The notes under the pieces are model-generated. The model did no database searches. It was not told the DNA's origin and saw only the letters and a list, made by a program, of their open reading frames with translations. This document shows, in pieces, positions 1 to 8,542 of a stretch of DNA of 64,000 nt. Each line of letters opens with the position of its first letter. Within the stretch, counting starts at the first letter, position 1. The translations under genes were made by a program, and so were the position numbers. This DNA is from Romboutsia faecis (lineage in GTDB: Bacteria > Bacillota > Clostridia > Peptostreptococcales > Peptostreptococcaceae): contig NZ_JACRWE010000002.1 in the NCBI RefSeq assembly GCF_014323405.1, positions 1 through 64,000 on the forward strand, written 5' to 3'.

Positions 1-117
1 GATAAGATTTCCCACCGTAAGGGTAAGACCCCAGGAAGACTACCTGGTTGATAGGTCGGAGGTGGAAGTGCAGTAATGTATGTAGCTTACCGATACTAAT
101 AGGTCGAGGACTTGACC
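1..117 (+). rRNA. 23S ribosomal RNA, 3' end (partial)
   Basis: The first ~117 bases match the conserved 3' terminus of bacterial 23S rRNA, including the CCGATACTAATAGGTCGAGG segment at about 92-111 and the GACTTGACC end. The gene enters from the left edge, so only domain VI is visible. The exact 3' end is uncertain by a few bases. No 5S gene follows before the tRNA at 196. Confidence 0.95.
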
Positions 118-195
118 AATTTTAAATGATTCCATTAAATGTTATTCAGTTTTTAAAGTACTAATAAAAAATACATAAAAATGTATAAACACTTT

Positions 196-270
196 GCTGG
201 TGTGGCTCAACGGTAGAGCAGCTGACTTGTAATCAGCAGGTTGTAGGTTCGATTCCTATCACCAGCTCCA
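196..270 (+). tRNA. tRNA-Thr (anticodon TGT)
   Basis: Complete 75-nt cloverleaf with encoded CCA. The acceptor arms GCTGGTG and CACCAGC pair, the anticodon stem GCTGA/TCAGC holds loop CTTGTAA with anticodon TGT at 228-230, and the T arm carries GGTTCGATTCC. It reads ACA threonine codons. It lies 78 bases after the 23S end and is probably part of the same rRNA transcript. Confidence 0.96.
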
Positions 271-273
271 ATC

Positions 274-303
274 AAAAGACTAAGTAATTCTTAGTCTTTT
301 TTT
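274..303 (+). terminator. Rho-independent terminator of the rRNA/tRNA operon
   Basis: An 11-bp stem (AAAAGACTAAG with CTTAGTCTTTT) and a 5-base loop, running into seven T. It directly follows the tRNA and closes the operon. Confidence 0.9.
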
Positions 304-380
304 ATTTATAAAATAAATATAAAGCAAATAATAATTTATGTTAAAATAGAAAAAGAGTAACCGGTGATTGGAGGAATAAT

Positions 381-1664
381 ATGATACTTGGAGTTATAGG
401 GCCTTCTGATTCGAGTAAAAAAATAGAAGAATACTTAAGGGAAATAGATAAAGAATTAGAAATAAAATTATACATAAGAGAAAAAGCAGCGGAATGTATA
501 GAAGTAATAGCTAATTGTGAAGAAGAATGCGATGCAATTATTTTCACAGGATGTGGTGTAGCAGCAGCGGTAAAATCAAAATACGAAGTAAAAAAAGCAA
601 ATGGATTTGTATCTAGAGGCGGTACTAGTATTATGAAAGCTTTTTGGAAGGTAAAAAAAGCTAATATGAATCTAGATAAATTTAGTATAGATGTTGTAGA
701 GAATGAAATATTAGAAGATATAGTTAATGAAATTGATGTAAATCCTAAAAAAGTATTTTCACTACCATTTAGCAATAGCATAGATGAGATGGAGTATGCA
801 AAATGGCATATGAACTTATTTGAAAAAGGTGAAATTGATGTTATACTTACTGGTTTTGGTAATGTATACAATGTATTAAAGAATATGGGGTATCCAGTTT
901 TTAGACTAGAAGCAACTAGACCACTTATAAAAACATGTTATGAAGAAGTTAAAGCTAAAGAAGCATTAAATAAAGCTCAATATTCACAAATATCAGTAGA
1001 GATATTAAGTTTAATAGATTATAAAGGAAGCAAAGAAAGTTATTATTCTAATATGATTAATAAATCAAAAGTAGATAAGATCATAGTGGAGTATGTAAGA
1101 AGTATTCAAGGGTCTATATTTAATTTTGGTAGAGATGAGTATATAGTATTCTCTCATAAAGGTGCTATAGATAATGAAGAAAACTATAATAAATTATTTA
1201 AATTGCAAAAAGAAGTAAAATTAAATGGATTCTCATTAGGGGTAGGTATAGGTATTGGAACTACAGCATATCAAGCAGAGACTAATGGATACAAAGCTTT
1301 AAAACGTTGTATAGATTCAAAAGATTTCGATATATATTTAGTTGATGATGAAATTATAAAAGGTCCTTTAGGAACAGATAGTGAGTTAAGTTATTCATTA
1401 ATAGCATCTGATGAGCGTTTAATGGAGATATCTGAAAAAACGGGATTAAGTTGTGAGTCTGTAGCTAAAATTATGGCAATAAGTGAAAGCCGAAATAATT
1501 CCGTATATGATACAAAGGAACTAGCAGATTATTTAGATATAAGTGATAGAAGTGCAAGAAGGATACTTAATAAAATAGTTGATTCTGGATTTGGAAGAGT
1601 GTATGCTAAAGAAAGTAGCGTAGGTGGCGGAAGACCTAAGAATCTTATAGAAGTTACTTTTTAG
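381..1664 (+). CDS. Transcriptional regulator with GGDEF-like and winged-helix domains
   Basis: 427 aa. The first ~180 residues look like an alpha/beta sensor resembling PrpR-N-type ligand domains (DAIIFTGCG at about 51-59). The middle holds a GGDEF-like fold with a degenerate signature GRDEY (residues 250-254), followed by a glycine-rich GVGIGIGTTAYQAE stretch like that of nucleotide-cyclase/GTP-cyclohydrolase-III relatives. The last ~80 residues contain a winged HTH (TKELADYLDISDRSARRILNK). The ATG follows GGAGGAAT. It converges on the amidohydrolase/transporter operon, so it may control it (inference). Diguanylate cyclase activity is unlikely given the altered signature. It acts in the cytoplasm and the ligand is unknown. 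Confidence 0.65.
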   Translation: MILGVIGPSDSSKKIEEYLREIDKELEIKLYIREKAAECIEVIANCEEECDAIIFTGCGVAAAVKSKYEVKKANGFVSRGGTSIMKAFWKVKKANMNLDKFSIDVVENEILEDIVNEIDVNPKKVFSLPFSNSIDEMEYAKWHMNLFEKGEIDVILTGFGNVYNVLKNMGYPVFRLEATRPLIKTCYEEVKAKEALNKAQYSQISVEILSLIDYKGSKESYYSNMINKSKVDKIIVEYVRSIQGSIFNFGRDEYIVFSHKGAIDNEENYNKLFKLQKEVKLNGFSLGVGIGIGTTAYQAETNGYKALKRCIDSKDFDIYLVDDEIIKGPLGTDSELSYSLIASDERLMEISEKTGLSCESVAKIMAISESRNNSVYDTKELADYLDISDRSARRILNKIVDSGFGRVYAKESSVGGGRPKNLIEVTF

Positions 1665-1690
1665 CATTAAAAGTGAATTTAATTTATAGA

Positions 1691-1730
1691 AAAAGGTTTA
1701 GATATCCAAAATGATATCTAAACCTTTTTT
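1691..1730. terminator. Bidirectional terminator between convergent genes
   Basis: A 16-bp perfect stem (AAAAGGTTTAGATATC with its complement) and a 6-base loop, with T-runs on both strands. It serves the regulator ending at 1664 and probably the minus-strand operon ending at 1752. Confidence 0.92.
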
Positions 1731-1751
1731 ATTTGTTTTTACAAACTAAGA

Positions 1752-3065
1752 TTATATAGTTTTATCGTATTTATTTAAGAAATCTAAATATTCTTCTTTA
1801 GTCATAACTGGTTTAAAGTCAGCTAAGATTTCATTAGCTCCCTTAGCACCATCGAATAATAAGTCTACTACTGTCATAGCCATTGATTTAGCAGGAACTA
1901 TGTAAGCTAATTCTTCATCTACTATTTCGAAATCTCTTGTATGAAGAGCTCCTTTAACACCACCAACCATAGGATGTAAAGTAGGCATTAGGTGAGATAT
2001 ATCACCGAAGTCGAATGAACCTGTAAAGTCTCCACCATCGATTATCTCATTACTTGGTATTCCTAATTCAACAAGGTTATTGCTGAATAAGTTATCCATA
2101 CTTCTGTAACGAAGTATTGGTAAATATCCTGGTATTTCAGTTATCTTAACTTCAGCACCAACTGCAGTTCCACCAGCTATTAAAGCTCTATTTATTCTTT
2201 CACTAGCATCTATCATTCCGTTTATAGTTCTAGCTCTAACATATGATTCCATTTGTACATCAGCAGGAACCACATTAACTATATCTCCAGCCTTAGTTAA
2301 GATAGGATGGAATCTAACTCTTTCAGATTCTTTGAATGTTTCTCTTAAAGCATTTACATTATTTATTGCAAGCATTGCAGCATTTAAAGCATTTATACCT
2401 TCATGAGGAGCAGAACCAGCATGAGATTCTTTACCTATAAATTGAACTTTCTTTCCTATGAATCCATTACTTTCTGGTCCAACTAAAGCTTTGCTATCAC
2501 CACAATCTGATGAATGGAACATCATAGACATATCTACATCGTCAAAGTAACCTCTCTTGACAAGTTCTTGCTTACCACCAAAGTAAGTTATTTCACCTTT
2601 TTTCTTAAGTTGCTCTCTGTATTCTAATTCAATGAATTCTTCAGCAGGAGTAGCCATGAAAGATATTTTTCCATCTAAAGAATCTAAAACACCACTTTTA
2701 ACTAATCCAAGAGCAGCACCTAACATACCAGCTATTTGAATATTATGTCCACAAGTATGAGAAGCACCTATTTCATTTGCATCTTTATGTTCTTTACAAG
2801 ATATACCATCTAATTCACCTAAGATAGATATATGAGGACCTTTTTTATTTTCATTTGCAACAGCTTTACACCCAGTAACAGCTATATTTTTTTCAACTTC
2901 TAATCCTAACTCTTCTTGCATAAAGTTTGCAACAGCTTCAGTAGTTTTGTATTCTTTGTATCCGTACTCTGGAGTGTGATATATTCCACGACCAATTTCT
3001 ATTATTTTATCTCTATTTTCATCTATTGATTTTATTATTAAATCTTTTAATTGTTGCTTGTTCAT
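1752..3065 (-). CDS. M20-family amidohydrolase (AbgB-like metallopeptidase)
   Basis: 437 aa from the ATG at 3065, chosen because GGAGGAAT lies just upstream; an earlier in-frame ATG at 3080 has no ribosome site. M20-type motifs are visible: GELDG, a metal-binding HTCGHN stretch, an ATPAEEF region with the catalytic-type glutamates, and SHAGSAPHEG in the dimerisation domain. Family members hydrolyse N-acyl or peptide bonds, for example aminobenzoyl-glutamate or N-acyl amino acids. It is the last gene of a minus-strand run with two membrane proteins, so the substrate is probably imported or effluxed by these. The precise substrate cannot be read from sequence. Cytoplasmic. Confidence 0.88.
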   Translation of the reverse strand: MNKQQLKDLIIKSIDENRDKIIEIGRGIYHTPEYGYKEYKTTEAVANFMQEELGLEVEKNIAVTGCKAVANENKKGPHISILGELDGISCKEHKDANEIGASHTCGHNIQIAGMLGAALGLVKSGVLDSLDGKISFMATPAEEFIELEYREQLKKKGEITYFGGKQELVKRGYFDDVDMSMMFHSSDCGDSKALVGPESNGFIGKKVQFIGKESHAGSAPHEGINALNAAMLAINNVNALRETFKESERVRFHPILTKAGDIVNVVPADVQMESYVRARTINGMIDASERINRALIAGGTAVGAEVKITEIPGYLPILRYRSMDNLFSNNLVELGIPSNEIIDGGDFTGSFDFGDISHLMPTLHPMVGGVKGALHTRDFEIVDEELAYIVPAKSMAMTVVDLLFDGAKGANEILADFKPVMTKEEYLDFLNKYDKTI

Positions 3066-3153
3066 AAGTATTCCTCCCATAAATTTAATTAAATTATTAA
3101 AAATAAAGCATATAAGCTAATTTTAATTTACACATGAAACTTTTCTTATAATC

Positions 3154-3624
3154 TTATATAACCCCTTGCATCTTTAATACTATATGAGCTATAGATGCAC
3201 AAGCGAAGAATATAGTTGTGAAAACTACTAAAGATATAACAACTATCTTCCAAGACATTTTCTTTAAATCTTCTATTTTATTACCTACTGATATACCAGC
3301 AAATGCTAGTAGTGGAGTAGTTATTGCCATAAAGTTTATATTTGCTACTTGAGTATTAAAAACATCTGATACTGCATTACCAGGTATACTTAAAAATAAA
3401 CCTATTATTGTTGCAAATCCAAATGCAGGGAAGATTGATTTTGGAAATAAATCTTTTAGCATCATAGCAAGCATAGCAGCTGCTATCATTATTAACATAC
3501 CTGGAAGAGCTGTAGTTATAGCAATTCCACTACTTATAAATTGACCAACAAGAATCATAGCACCAACCATTAACATAACTACTAGTTGGTAAGAACTTCT
3601 TTTTAAATCTATTTTTCCAAACAT
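3154..3624 (-). CDS. Small integral membrane protein, partner of the DUF3100 protein
   Basis: 156 aa, about four to five hydrophobic segments, no signal peptide cleavage site. The start ATG at 3624 follows AGAGGGGTG. It lies between the DUF3100-type gene (18 bases upstream) and the amidohydrolase, in the same direction, so it is likely co-transcribed. The pairing suggests a two-component permease whose smaller half is this protein. I do not recognise a named family with certainty. Transport of the amidohydrolase substrate is inference from gene order only. Confidence 0.65.
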   Translation of the reverse strand: MFGKIDLKRSSYQLVVMLMVGAMILVGQFISSGIAITTALPGMLIMIAAAMLAMMLKDLFPKSIFPAFGFATIIGLFLSIPGNAVSDVFNTQVANINFMAITTPLLAFAGISVGNKIEDLKKMSWKIVVISLVVFTTIFFACASIAHIVLKMQGVI

Positions 3625-3642
3625 TATTTATACACCCCTCTA

Positions 3643-4488
3643 TTAAGCAACCTTATTTTTAGATTTATTTTTTTTACCTATCTTTGGTTCTAATATAGCA
3701 TATAACTTATTACTGAATGGTAAAGTTATAAATACTAAGAATATTAATCCTGTTAAACTAGACATCATGTTACTAGTAGCACCATAAGAAAGTATAGTAT
3801 CAATCATAGCAGGATCTGCTGCTATTTTAGGAACTTTTGTAAGTGCAGCAGAAGCAGCTGTCATCATACTACCACTACCAACACCAGTTGCCATACCTAG
3901 TGCATATGGATGAAGTCCTGTATATATTGAAACTGAACCTAATACAGAGAAGTAAATAGTTCCTATAACTGTACCCATTAAATAAGTACCAAGAACACCA
4001 CTACCTTCTGGAGAGTTTATACCATATTTTTCAGATATAACACCAAGAGCAGTTTCACGGCTTATACTAGTACAAGCACCAATAGCTTCTCTTTTAAATC
4101 CTAAGAATAAAGCTAAAGGTAAAGCTACTACTGGTGATAATATATGTCCAAACTCTTGAGCTAAGAAAGCAGGACCAGCTTGTATTATTTTTGCAAGATT
4201 TGGACCAACTGTAGATCCATATTTTATACCTAATAAAACTAGTGCTATACCAACTATATCACCAGCTATATTTATCTCTTTTTCATTTATAATATCTCTT
4301 AAAACTTTGATTTTTTTACCTAATAAATCAGGTGTTATTACAATACCTATTATAACTGCATATAGCATTGGGAATAAAACTAAAGCCACAGGACCTATGT
4401 TGACTGTGTACTCCCCAACTAATTCAGTAACGATAACTATAGCAAAAGCAGCTAACATTACTTTGATAAGATTTTTGTTATCTTCCAT
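3643..4488 (-). CDS. DUF3100-type multi-pass membrane protein (putative transporter)
   Basis: 281 aa from the ATG at 4488, which has AGGAGGAATT just upstream; the longer reading to 4650 begins without a ribosome site and adds a non-conserved AT-rich leader. About nine hydrophobic segments, with glycine-rich intramembrane stretches (MATGVGSGSMMTAASAALTK) typical of substrate-binding re-entrant loops, and a basic C-terminus. The sequence resembles DUF3100 membrane proteins often found beside M20 amidohydrolases. First gene of the three-gene minus operon. Transport role inferred. Confidence 0.7.
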   Translation of the reverse strand: MEDNKNLIKVMLAAFAIVIVTELVGEYTVNIGPVALVLFPMLYAVIIGIVITPDLLGKKIKVLRDIINEKEINIAGDIVGIALVLLGIKYGSTVGPNLAKIIQAGPAFLAQEFGHILSPVVALPLALFLGFKREAIGACTSISRETALGVISEKYGINSPEGSGVLGTYLMGTVIGTIYFSVLGSVSIYTGLHPYALGMATGVGSGSMMTAASAALTKVPKIAADPAMIDTILSYGATSNMMSSLTGLIFLVFITLPFSNKLYAILEPKIGKKNKSKNKVA

Positions 4489-4789
4489 AATTCCTCCTAA
4501 TAATATAAATATTTTTGACTTACGGCAATCGTTTTCAAAAACGAAAAAATAAAAATTGGTCAATTTAAAAATTGACATAAATAAAAAGTTTGTGACATGT
4601 CCAAAATGTGTCCGTAAATAAAGAATAAGATATGGATAATTTTTTGTCAATATAAAATGTAAAAAAATGTTTTAAAATAATAAAATTGGGTAAGAGTTTA
4701 GAAAATTGGAATTATTTCTAGTAATGATACATAACTTGGAAAATGCACTCAATTATTGTTATAATAGGAATAATGGAGGTTGAGGAATT
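4489..4789. other. Divergent promoter region with two palindromes
   Basis: This 301-base gap separates the minus-strand DUF3100 operon from yitT. It holds two perfect palindromes: CGTTTT-CA-AAAACG at 4530-4543 and GTCAATTT-AA-AAATTGAC at 4559-4576. Both lie within 90 bases upstream of the DUF3100 start and are candidate operators. The right part carries the yitT promoter. Confidence 0.55.
4736..4765 (+). promoter_or_regulatory. Sigma-A-type promoter of the yitT-family gene
   Basis: TTGGAA at 4736-4741 and a consensus TATAAT at 4760-4765, separated by 18 bases, 24 bases before the yitT ATG. Confidence 0.6.
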
Positions 4790-5650
4790 ATGACAAAAAA
4801 ATCAAGAGGAATAATAATTGAAGCTTTAGGATTAATAATAGGGTGTTTATCTATGAGTATAGGACTTAATATGTTTTTAGGTCCACATACCATAGCACCG
4901 GGAGGACTTAGTGGTTTATCAGTAGTTATAAGCAAATTAACAGGACTTTCTGTTTCAACAATAATGCTTATGATGGGGATACCACTTATAATATGCTCAG
5001 TAAAAATATTAGGGAAAAAAGATGCTGCAAAAACTTTAATAGGGATGCTTACTTTATCTTTTCTTTTAGAGGTTACATCTCCATTAGCTAATATATCTGC
5101 AACACAAGATACTTTATTATCAGCTATATCAGGAGCTATTTTACTAGGATCAGGTATAGGTATTGTATTTAGTGTAGATGGATCTACAGGAGGTACTGAC
5201 CTTATAGCTCTTATGGTAAATAGAGTTTTTCCAAGTATACCATTATCAAAGTGTTTAACATTTATTGATGGTATGGTAGTAATATCAGCAGGTATTGCAA
5301 ATGGGAATTTAGAAACTGGACTGTATTCTGCAATAGCACTTTATATTATAGTGAAAATGATAGATGCAATTGTTTCTGGATTTGATTATTCAAAGGCATT
5401 TATGATTATAACTGAAGAAGAAGAAGTATTAAGAGATGCTATAGTTAATGATGTAAAAAGGGGTCTTACAATAATAGATGCAAAGGGTGGTTACACTAGC
5501 CAAGATAAGAGAATTTTATTAGTTGTAGTTCGTAAAAAGCAAGAAGTTCATCTTAAAAAGCTTATAAAGAGAGTTGATCCAAAGGCATTTATAATAGTAA
5601 GTGATGTTCATGAAGTATTAGGAGAAGGATTTACACCTATAAATGTCTAA
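4790..5650 (+). CDS. YitT family membrane protein
   Basis: 286 aa. Five to six N-terminal membrane segments carry the family signature (GGLSGLSVVIS near residue 39 and DGSTGGTDLIA near 130). A soluble C-terminal DUF2179 domain of about 80 residues follows (RGLTIIDAKGGYTSQDKRILLVVV). Length is normal for YitT/YvjA/YqfU proteins of Firmicutes. The molecular function of the family is not established. The start follows GGAGGTTGAGG. Its own promoter and a following hairpin indicate a single-gene transcript. Confidence 0.92.
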   Translation: MTKKSRGIIIEALGLIIGCLSMSIGLNMFLGPHTIAPGGLSGLSVVISKLTGLSVSTIMLMMGIPLIICSVKILGKKDAAKTLIGMLTLSFLLEVTSPLANISATQDTLLSAISGAILLGSGIGIVFSVDGSTGGTDLIALMVNRVFPSIPLSKCLTFIDGMVVISAGIANGNLETGLYSAIALYIIVKMIDAIVSGFDYSKAFMIITEEEEVLRDAIVNDVKRGLTIIDAKGGYTSQDKRILLVVVRKKQEVHLKKLIKRVDPKAFIIVSDVHEVLGEGFTPINV

Positions 5651-5724
5651 TATATTAGTATGCTAAAAAAATTGAATAGCTAAAGTTAATAAAGCATAAA
5701 ATTTATTATAGTTTAGCTCAAAGA

Positions 5725-5763
5725 GGTATGAAGGATAATTTGAATTCATACCTTTAATTTTTT
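5725..5763 (+). terminator. Probable terminator of the yitT-family gene
   Basis: GGTATGAA (5725-5732) pairs with TTCATACC (5745-5752), followed by a TTTAATTTTTTT tract. Confidence 0.6.
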
Positions 5764-5782
5764 CATGAGGGATGATAAAGAT

Positions 5783-7321
5783 ATGGTTAATTTTACAAAC
5801 AAATATCAATCATTAGAACTTATTTCTAATGATAAATCAAAACTAATATACGTAGCAACTAATACAGAAACAGATAAAAAAGTAGTACTTAAGCTTTATA
5901 AAAAAACTGACTATCAAGAAAGTCAATTTGAAGAATTAAAAAAAATAGTTGAATTCTCAGGCTTAAATAAAAATAACAATTTAATTAAAATACATGATGT
6001 AGACAATGGAATCTATGATGATATTATTTATTATATTGTAGAAATGGAGTACATTAAAGATAAGTGTTTAGAAAGCTTAATAGAAAATAAGAATCTTAAT
6101 GAAAATGAATCACTAAAGATTATAGAACAATTAATAGATGGATTAAATGAATTACATAGACTGAATATAGTCTATAAAAATTTAAGCACTGATAAAATAT
6201 TTGTAAATGAAGAAGGTACTTTAAAACTAGACCCTACAGGTTATATAGATAAATATAATCAAAATATAAAATATATATCACCAGAACAAGCAAGTGATAA
6301 ACCTATAAATAAAACATCAGATATATATTCAATAGGGATAATACTATATGAGATAATAAACAAAGAACTACCATTTGTCTGGGAAAATGGAAAAGAAGAG
6401 TTATATAAAAGTATGACTAAAGAGTTTTATATAGGTAAAGACAAATGTAGTGATAATGTAGTCTCCATACTAGAGAATTGTTTATATATAGATCCTGCTG
6501 AAAGATATGAAAATTTGGATGTACTTTTATTAGATATAAGGTCATGTTTAGATTATAATATAAGCGTATTTAGAAATAATAGAGAAAATGAGTATTTGGT
6601 AAATAAAGAAAATATAAAAATAAGTAAAAATAACGATGATGAAGATTTTAAATTAAAAAATGAAATAAAATTAGAAAATGAATTAAAAATAAAAAAAGAG
6701 AATGAGCAAAGTAAAGAAACTGAACAAGATTATAAAGATAAAAAATATAAATACATTAAGCTGATGTCAGCATGTGCAGCAGTAGCACTTGTATCTGGAG
6801 GATTAATTCTTAAAGGTCCAGATATTATTGATAAATTAAAAAATAATAATGATTCATCTAATGTAGATACATTAAATAAAAATAGTACAATAAAAGACAA
6901 TGATAAAAGTTATATAAAAGAAAATCAAGAAGAACAAATTGACAGCATACCTGAAAATGAACCAAATACAGATAAAGAAAATTATGAATATAAGAACACA
7001 AAGAAACAAAATACTTATACAGATATAGATAATACAACAACATTAAAGCCTAATCATAATACTGATGATGCAGTAAATACAACACCTCAAAAACCACAGA
7101 CAAAACCAGAACAGACTCCAAATGAAACACCAGAAGAGACACCAGATGATACACTAGAAAAAACAGAAGACAAGCCAGAAGAGACACCAGATGATACACC
7201 AGAAAAAAAACCAGAAGAAACACCAGACGATACACCACAAAACCCAGAGCAAAAGCCAGAACAAGTACCAGATAATATAACAAATAATACACCGAGTCAA
7301 ACTCCGAATAATGCAGAGTAA
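5783..7321 (+). CDS. Membrane-anchored protein kinase-like protein (predicted pseudokinase)
   Basis: 512 aa from the ATG at 5783, preferred over the ATG at 5765 because GAGGG lies 11 bases upstream of it. Residues ~1-265 have the eukaryotic-type Ser/Thr kinase fold: the ATP-anchoring lysine is present (K37 in VVLKLY), as are the APE-like SPEQA and the SDIYSIGIILYE helix. The glycine-rich loop is missing, the HRD catalytic loop reads YKN with Asn133 in place of the catalytic Asp, and DFG reads DPT (Asp150 kept). A charged linker, one membrane segment (~326-345) and an extracellular tail rich in ETPDDTPEKKP-like repeats follow. No PASTA domains. Catalytic inactivity is a prediction. It stands alone between terminator-like hairpins, so its partner is unknown. 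Confidence 0.8.
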   Translation: MVNFTNKYQSLELISNDKSKLIYVATNTETDKKVVLKLYKKTDYQESQFEELKKIVEFSGLNKNNNLIKIHDVDNGIYDDIIYYIVEMEYIKDKCLESLIENKNLNENESLKIIEQLIDGLNELHRLNIVYKNLSTDKIFVNEEGTLKLDPTGYIDKYNQNIKYISPEQASDKPINKTSDIYSIGIILYEIINKELPFVWENGKEELYKSMTKEFYIGKDKCSDNVVSILENCLYIDPAERYENLDVLLLDIRSCLDYNISVFRNNRENEYLVNKENIKISKNNDDEDFKLKNEIKLENELKIKKENEQSKETEQDYKDKKYKYIKLMSACAAVALVSGGLILKGPDIIDKLKNNNDSSNVDTLNKNSTIKDNDKSYIKENQEEQIDSIPENEPNTDKENYEYKNTKKQNTYTDIDNTTTLKPNHNTDDAVNTTPQKPQTKPEQTPNETPEETPDDTLEKTEDKPEETPDDTPEKKPEETPDDTPQNPEQKPEQVPDNITNNTPSQTPNNAE

Positions 7322-7433
7322 TGAAGAAACTAAATTCTTGACTTTAAGTACAGAAGTTACTAAGATTTAATTACACAATAAAAATTGTCTTAATATAATT
7401 ATCCAAAATTTAAAAATATTAGGAGGTTACATT

Positions 7434-7553
7434 ATGGCTACCAAAAAACAAAAAAGAGAGAAAAGAAAATTAAATAAGAAAATGCAAAAAGAGATTGTTG
7501 CTAAAAAGAAAGCAGCTCAAGCACAAGAACAAGAATTGAAAAGCTCAAAATAG
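7434..7553 (+). CDS. 39-residue highly basic small protein
   Basis: ATG at 7434 with a perfect AGGAGG seven bases upstream; the protein begins MATKKQKREKRKLNKK and ends ELKSSK. Roughly 14 lysines/arginines and a helical, Ala/Gln/Glu-rich second half. It may bind nucleic acid or ribosomes, but I do not recognise a family. A strong terminator follows 23 bases after the stop, and the preceding gene ends 112 bases upstream, so it is probably an independent short transcript. Confidence 0.65.
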   Translation: MATKKQKREKRKLNKKMQKEIVAKKKAAQAQEQELKSSK

Positions 7554-7575
7554 AAATAGTTACGAAAAAATTATA

Positions 7576-7620
7576 AGGGATTGTATCAATGGAAATTTAC
7601 TTTGATACAATCCCTATTTT
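7576..7620. terminator. Bidirectional terminator
   Basis: A 14-bp perfect stem (AGGGATTGTATCAA with its complement at 7602-7615) and 12-base loop. It separates the small basic protein gene from the convergent minus-strand gene ending at 7635. Confidence 0.88.
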
Positions 7621-7634
7621 AACTTTAGGATATA

Positions 7635-8231
7635 TTATTTACTTGCCATATAATTGAAATACATACTAATAAGGTCGCTTTCTTTTATATTAGTATCACT
7701 ATTTTTCAAAATATCTTTAACTATTTCATACTTCTCTACCATACCTGAACTTAAGAATTTATCCTTAAGAGTATTTAAATCTTCTATATTATAATTTTTA
7801 TTGCTATCAAAATCTATATATTTATCAGTCTTACTAGCCAAAGATTTAAAATTATCTATGGTATCTAAAGTTATCATAGAAACTTTTCTAGATACAGTAT
7901 CTAAAGAAACTAAAGCACCTGAATTATCATATTTTATAGCTATATCATATTTATTTTCATCTGACAAAATATCTGATATTGCCTGAGAAATATTTGTAGA
8001 GTCTGTTTCTATTGTATAATCTTTTGCAAGATTTTTTATATTTTCTAGGGTATCATCTGAGGATGTAGTAGAATTATCTTTTATATCAGATGAATTTTCT
8101 TTATTAGATACAGTAGTAAGATCTTTTAGTAAGTTCTCTTGATTGCGATAATTTATATACATAATCCCACCAACTAAAACTATAGCAGTAGTTATAAAAA
8201 ATATAAATATTCTCTTTATAAACTTAAACAT
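7635..8231 (-). CDS. Membrane-anchored extracellular protein of unknown function
   Basis: 198 aa. An N-terminal hydrophobic anchor (residues ~5-25, after MFKFIKR) is followed by a Ser/Asp/Asn-rich linker and a C-terminal globular part of about 130 residues rich in Asp, Lys and Asn. No lipobox, sortase motif or recognised domain. The ATG at 8231 follows AAAGGAATT. It is monocistronic, in the opposite direction to both flanking genes. Topology (outside-facing C-terminus) is inferred from the positive N-terminus. Confidence 0.6.
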   Translation of the reverse strand: MFKFIKRIFIFFITTAIVLVGGIMYINYRNQENLLKDLTTVSNKENSSDIKDNSTTSSDDTLENIKNLAKDYTIETDSTNISQAISDILSDENKYDIAIKYDNSGALVSLDTVSRKVSMITLDTIDNFKSLASKTDKYIDFDSNKNYNIEDLNTLKDKFLSSGMVEKYEIVKDILKNSDTNIKESDLISMYFNYMASK

Positions 8232-8542
8232 ATTAATTCCTTTCTAGTAAATTTATATATTTGGGTTAGTTTGATTATATACATCTTAATAAAAATAAAT
8301 ACCTATAACACTATGAAAAGTGGTAAAATTTATAGATATATATAATTATAATATAGTTGTTTATAATAAGAGAAAAAAGAATACAATAACAAGTGGGTAT
8401 AACAAATAAGAAAGTTTAAGCATAAATAATTCTATATAAAAAACTTAGTAAAAAATAAGAAGGCATGAATATAGTGAATATAGTGAATAAAGTAAACAAT
8501 GCTAAACTAAAGTAATAAGGTTTAATAAAAAGGAGTAGAAAA
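8232..8542. other. Intergenic region between divergent genes
   Basis: 311 AT-rich bases holding the promoters of the minus gene at 8231 and the VanZ gene at 8543. The only structure I see is a short tandem repeat, ATAGTGAAT twice at 8471-8488 followed by a diverged third unit. Confidence 0.4.

Noticed and set aside
381-1664. Active diguanylate cyclase
   Set aside because: The GGDEF signature is GRDEY and the protein ends in a winged helix; regulator with a GGDEF-like fold is the better reading.
3066-3080. Upstream ATG (3080) for the M20 amidohydrolase
   Set aside because: The ribosome site GGAGGAAT lies between this ATG and the one at 3065, so 3065 is the start.
4489-4650. 54-residue N-terminal extension of the DUF3100 protein
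   Set aside because: It has no ribosome site, is AT-rich and non-conserved in character, and covers the operator/promoter region.
7050-7292. Opposite-strand open frame over the pseudokinase tail
   Set aside because: It only reflects the repetitive codon pattern of the Pro/Thr/Glu repeats; no ribosome site.
8471-8497. Tandem 9-mer repeat as an iteron array
   Set aside because: Only two exact units in AT-rich sequence; too short for a meaningful call.
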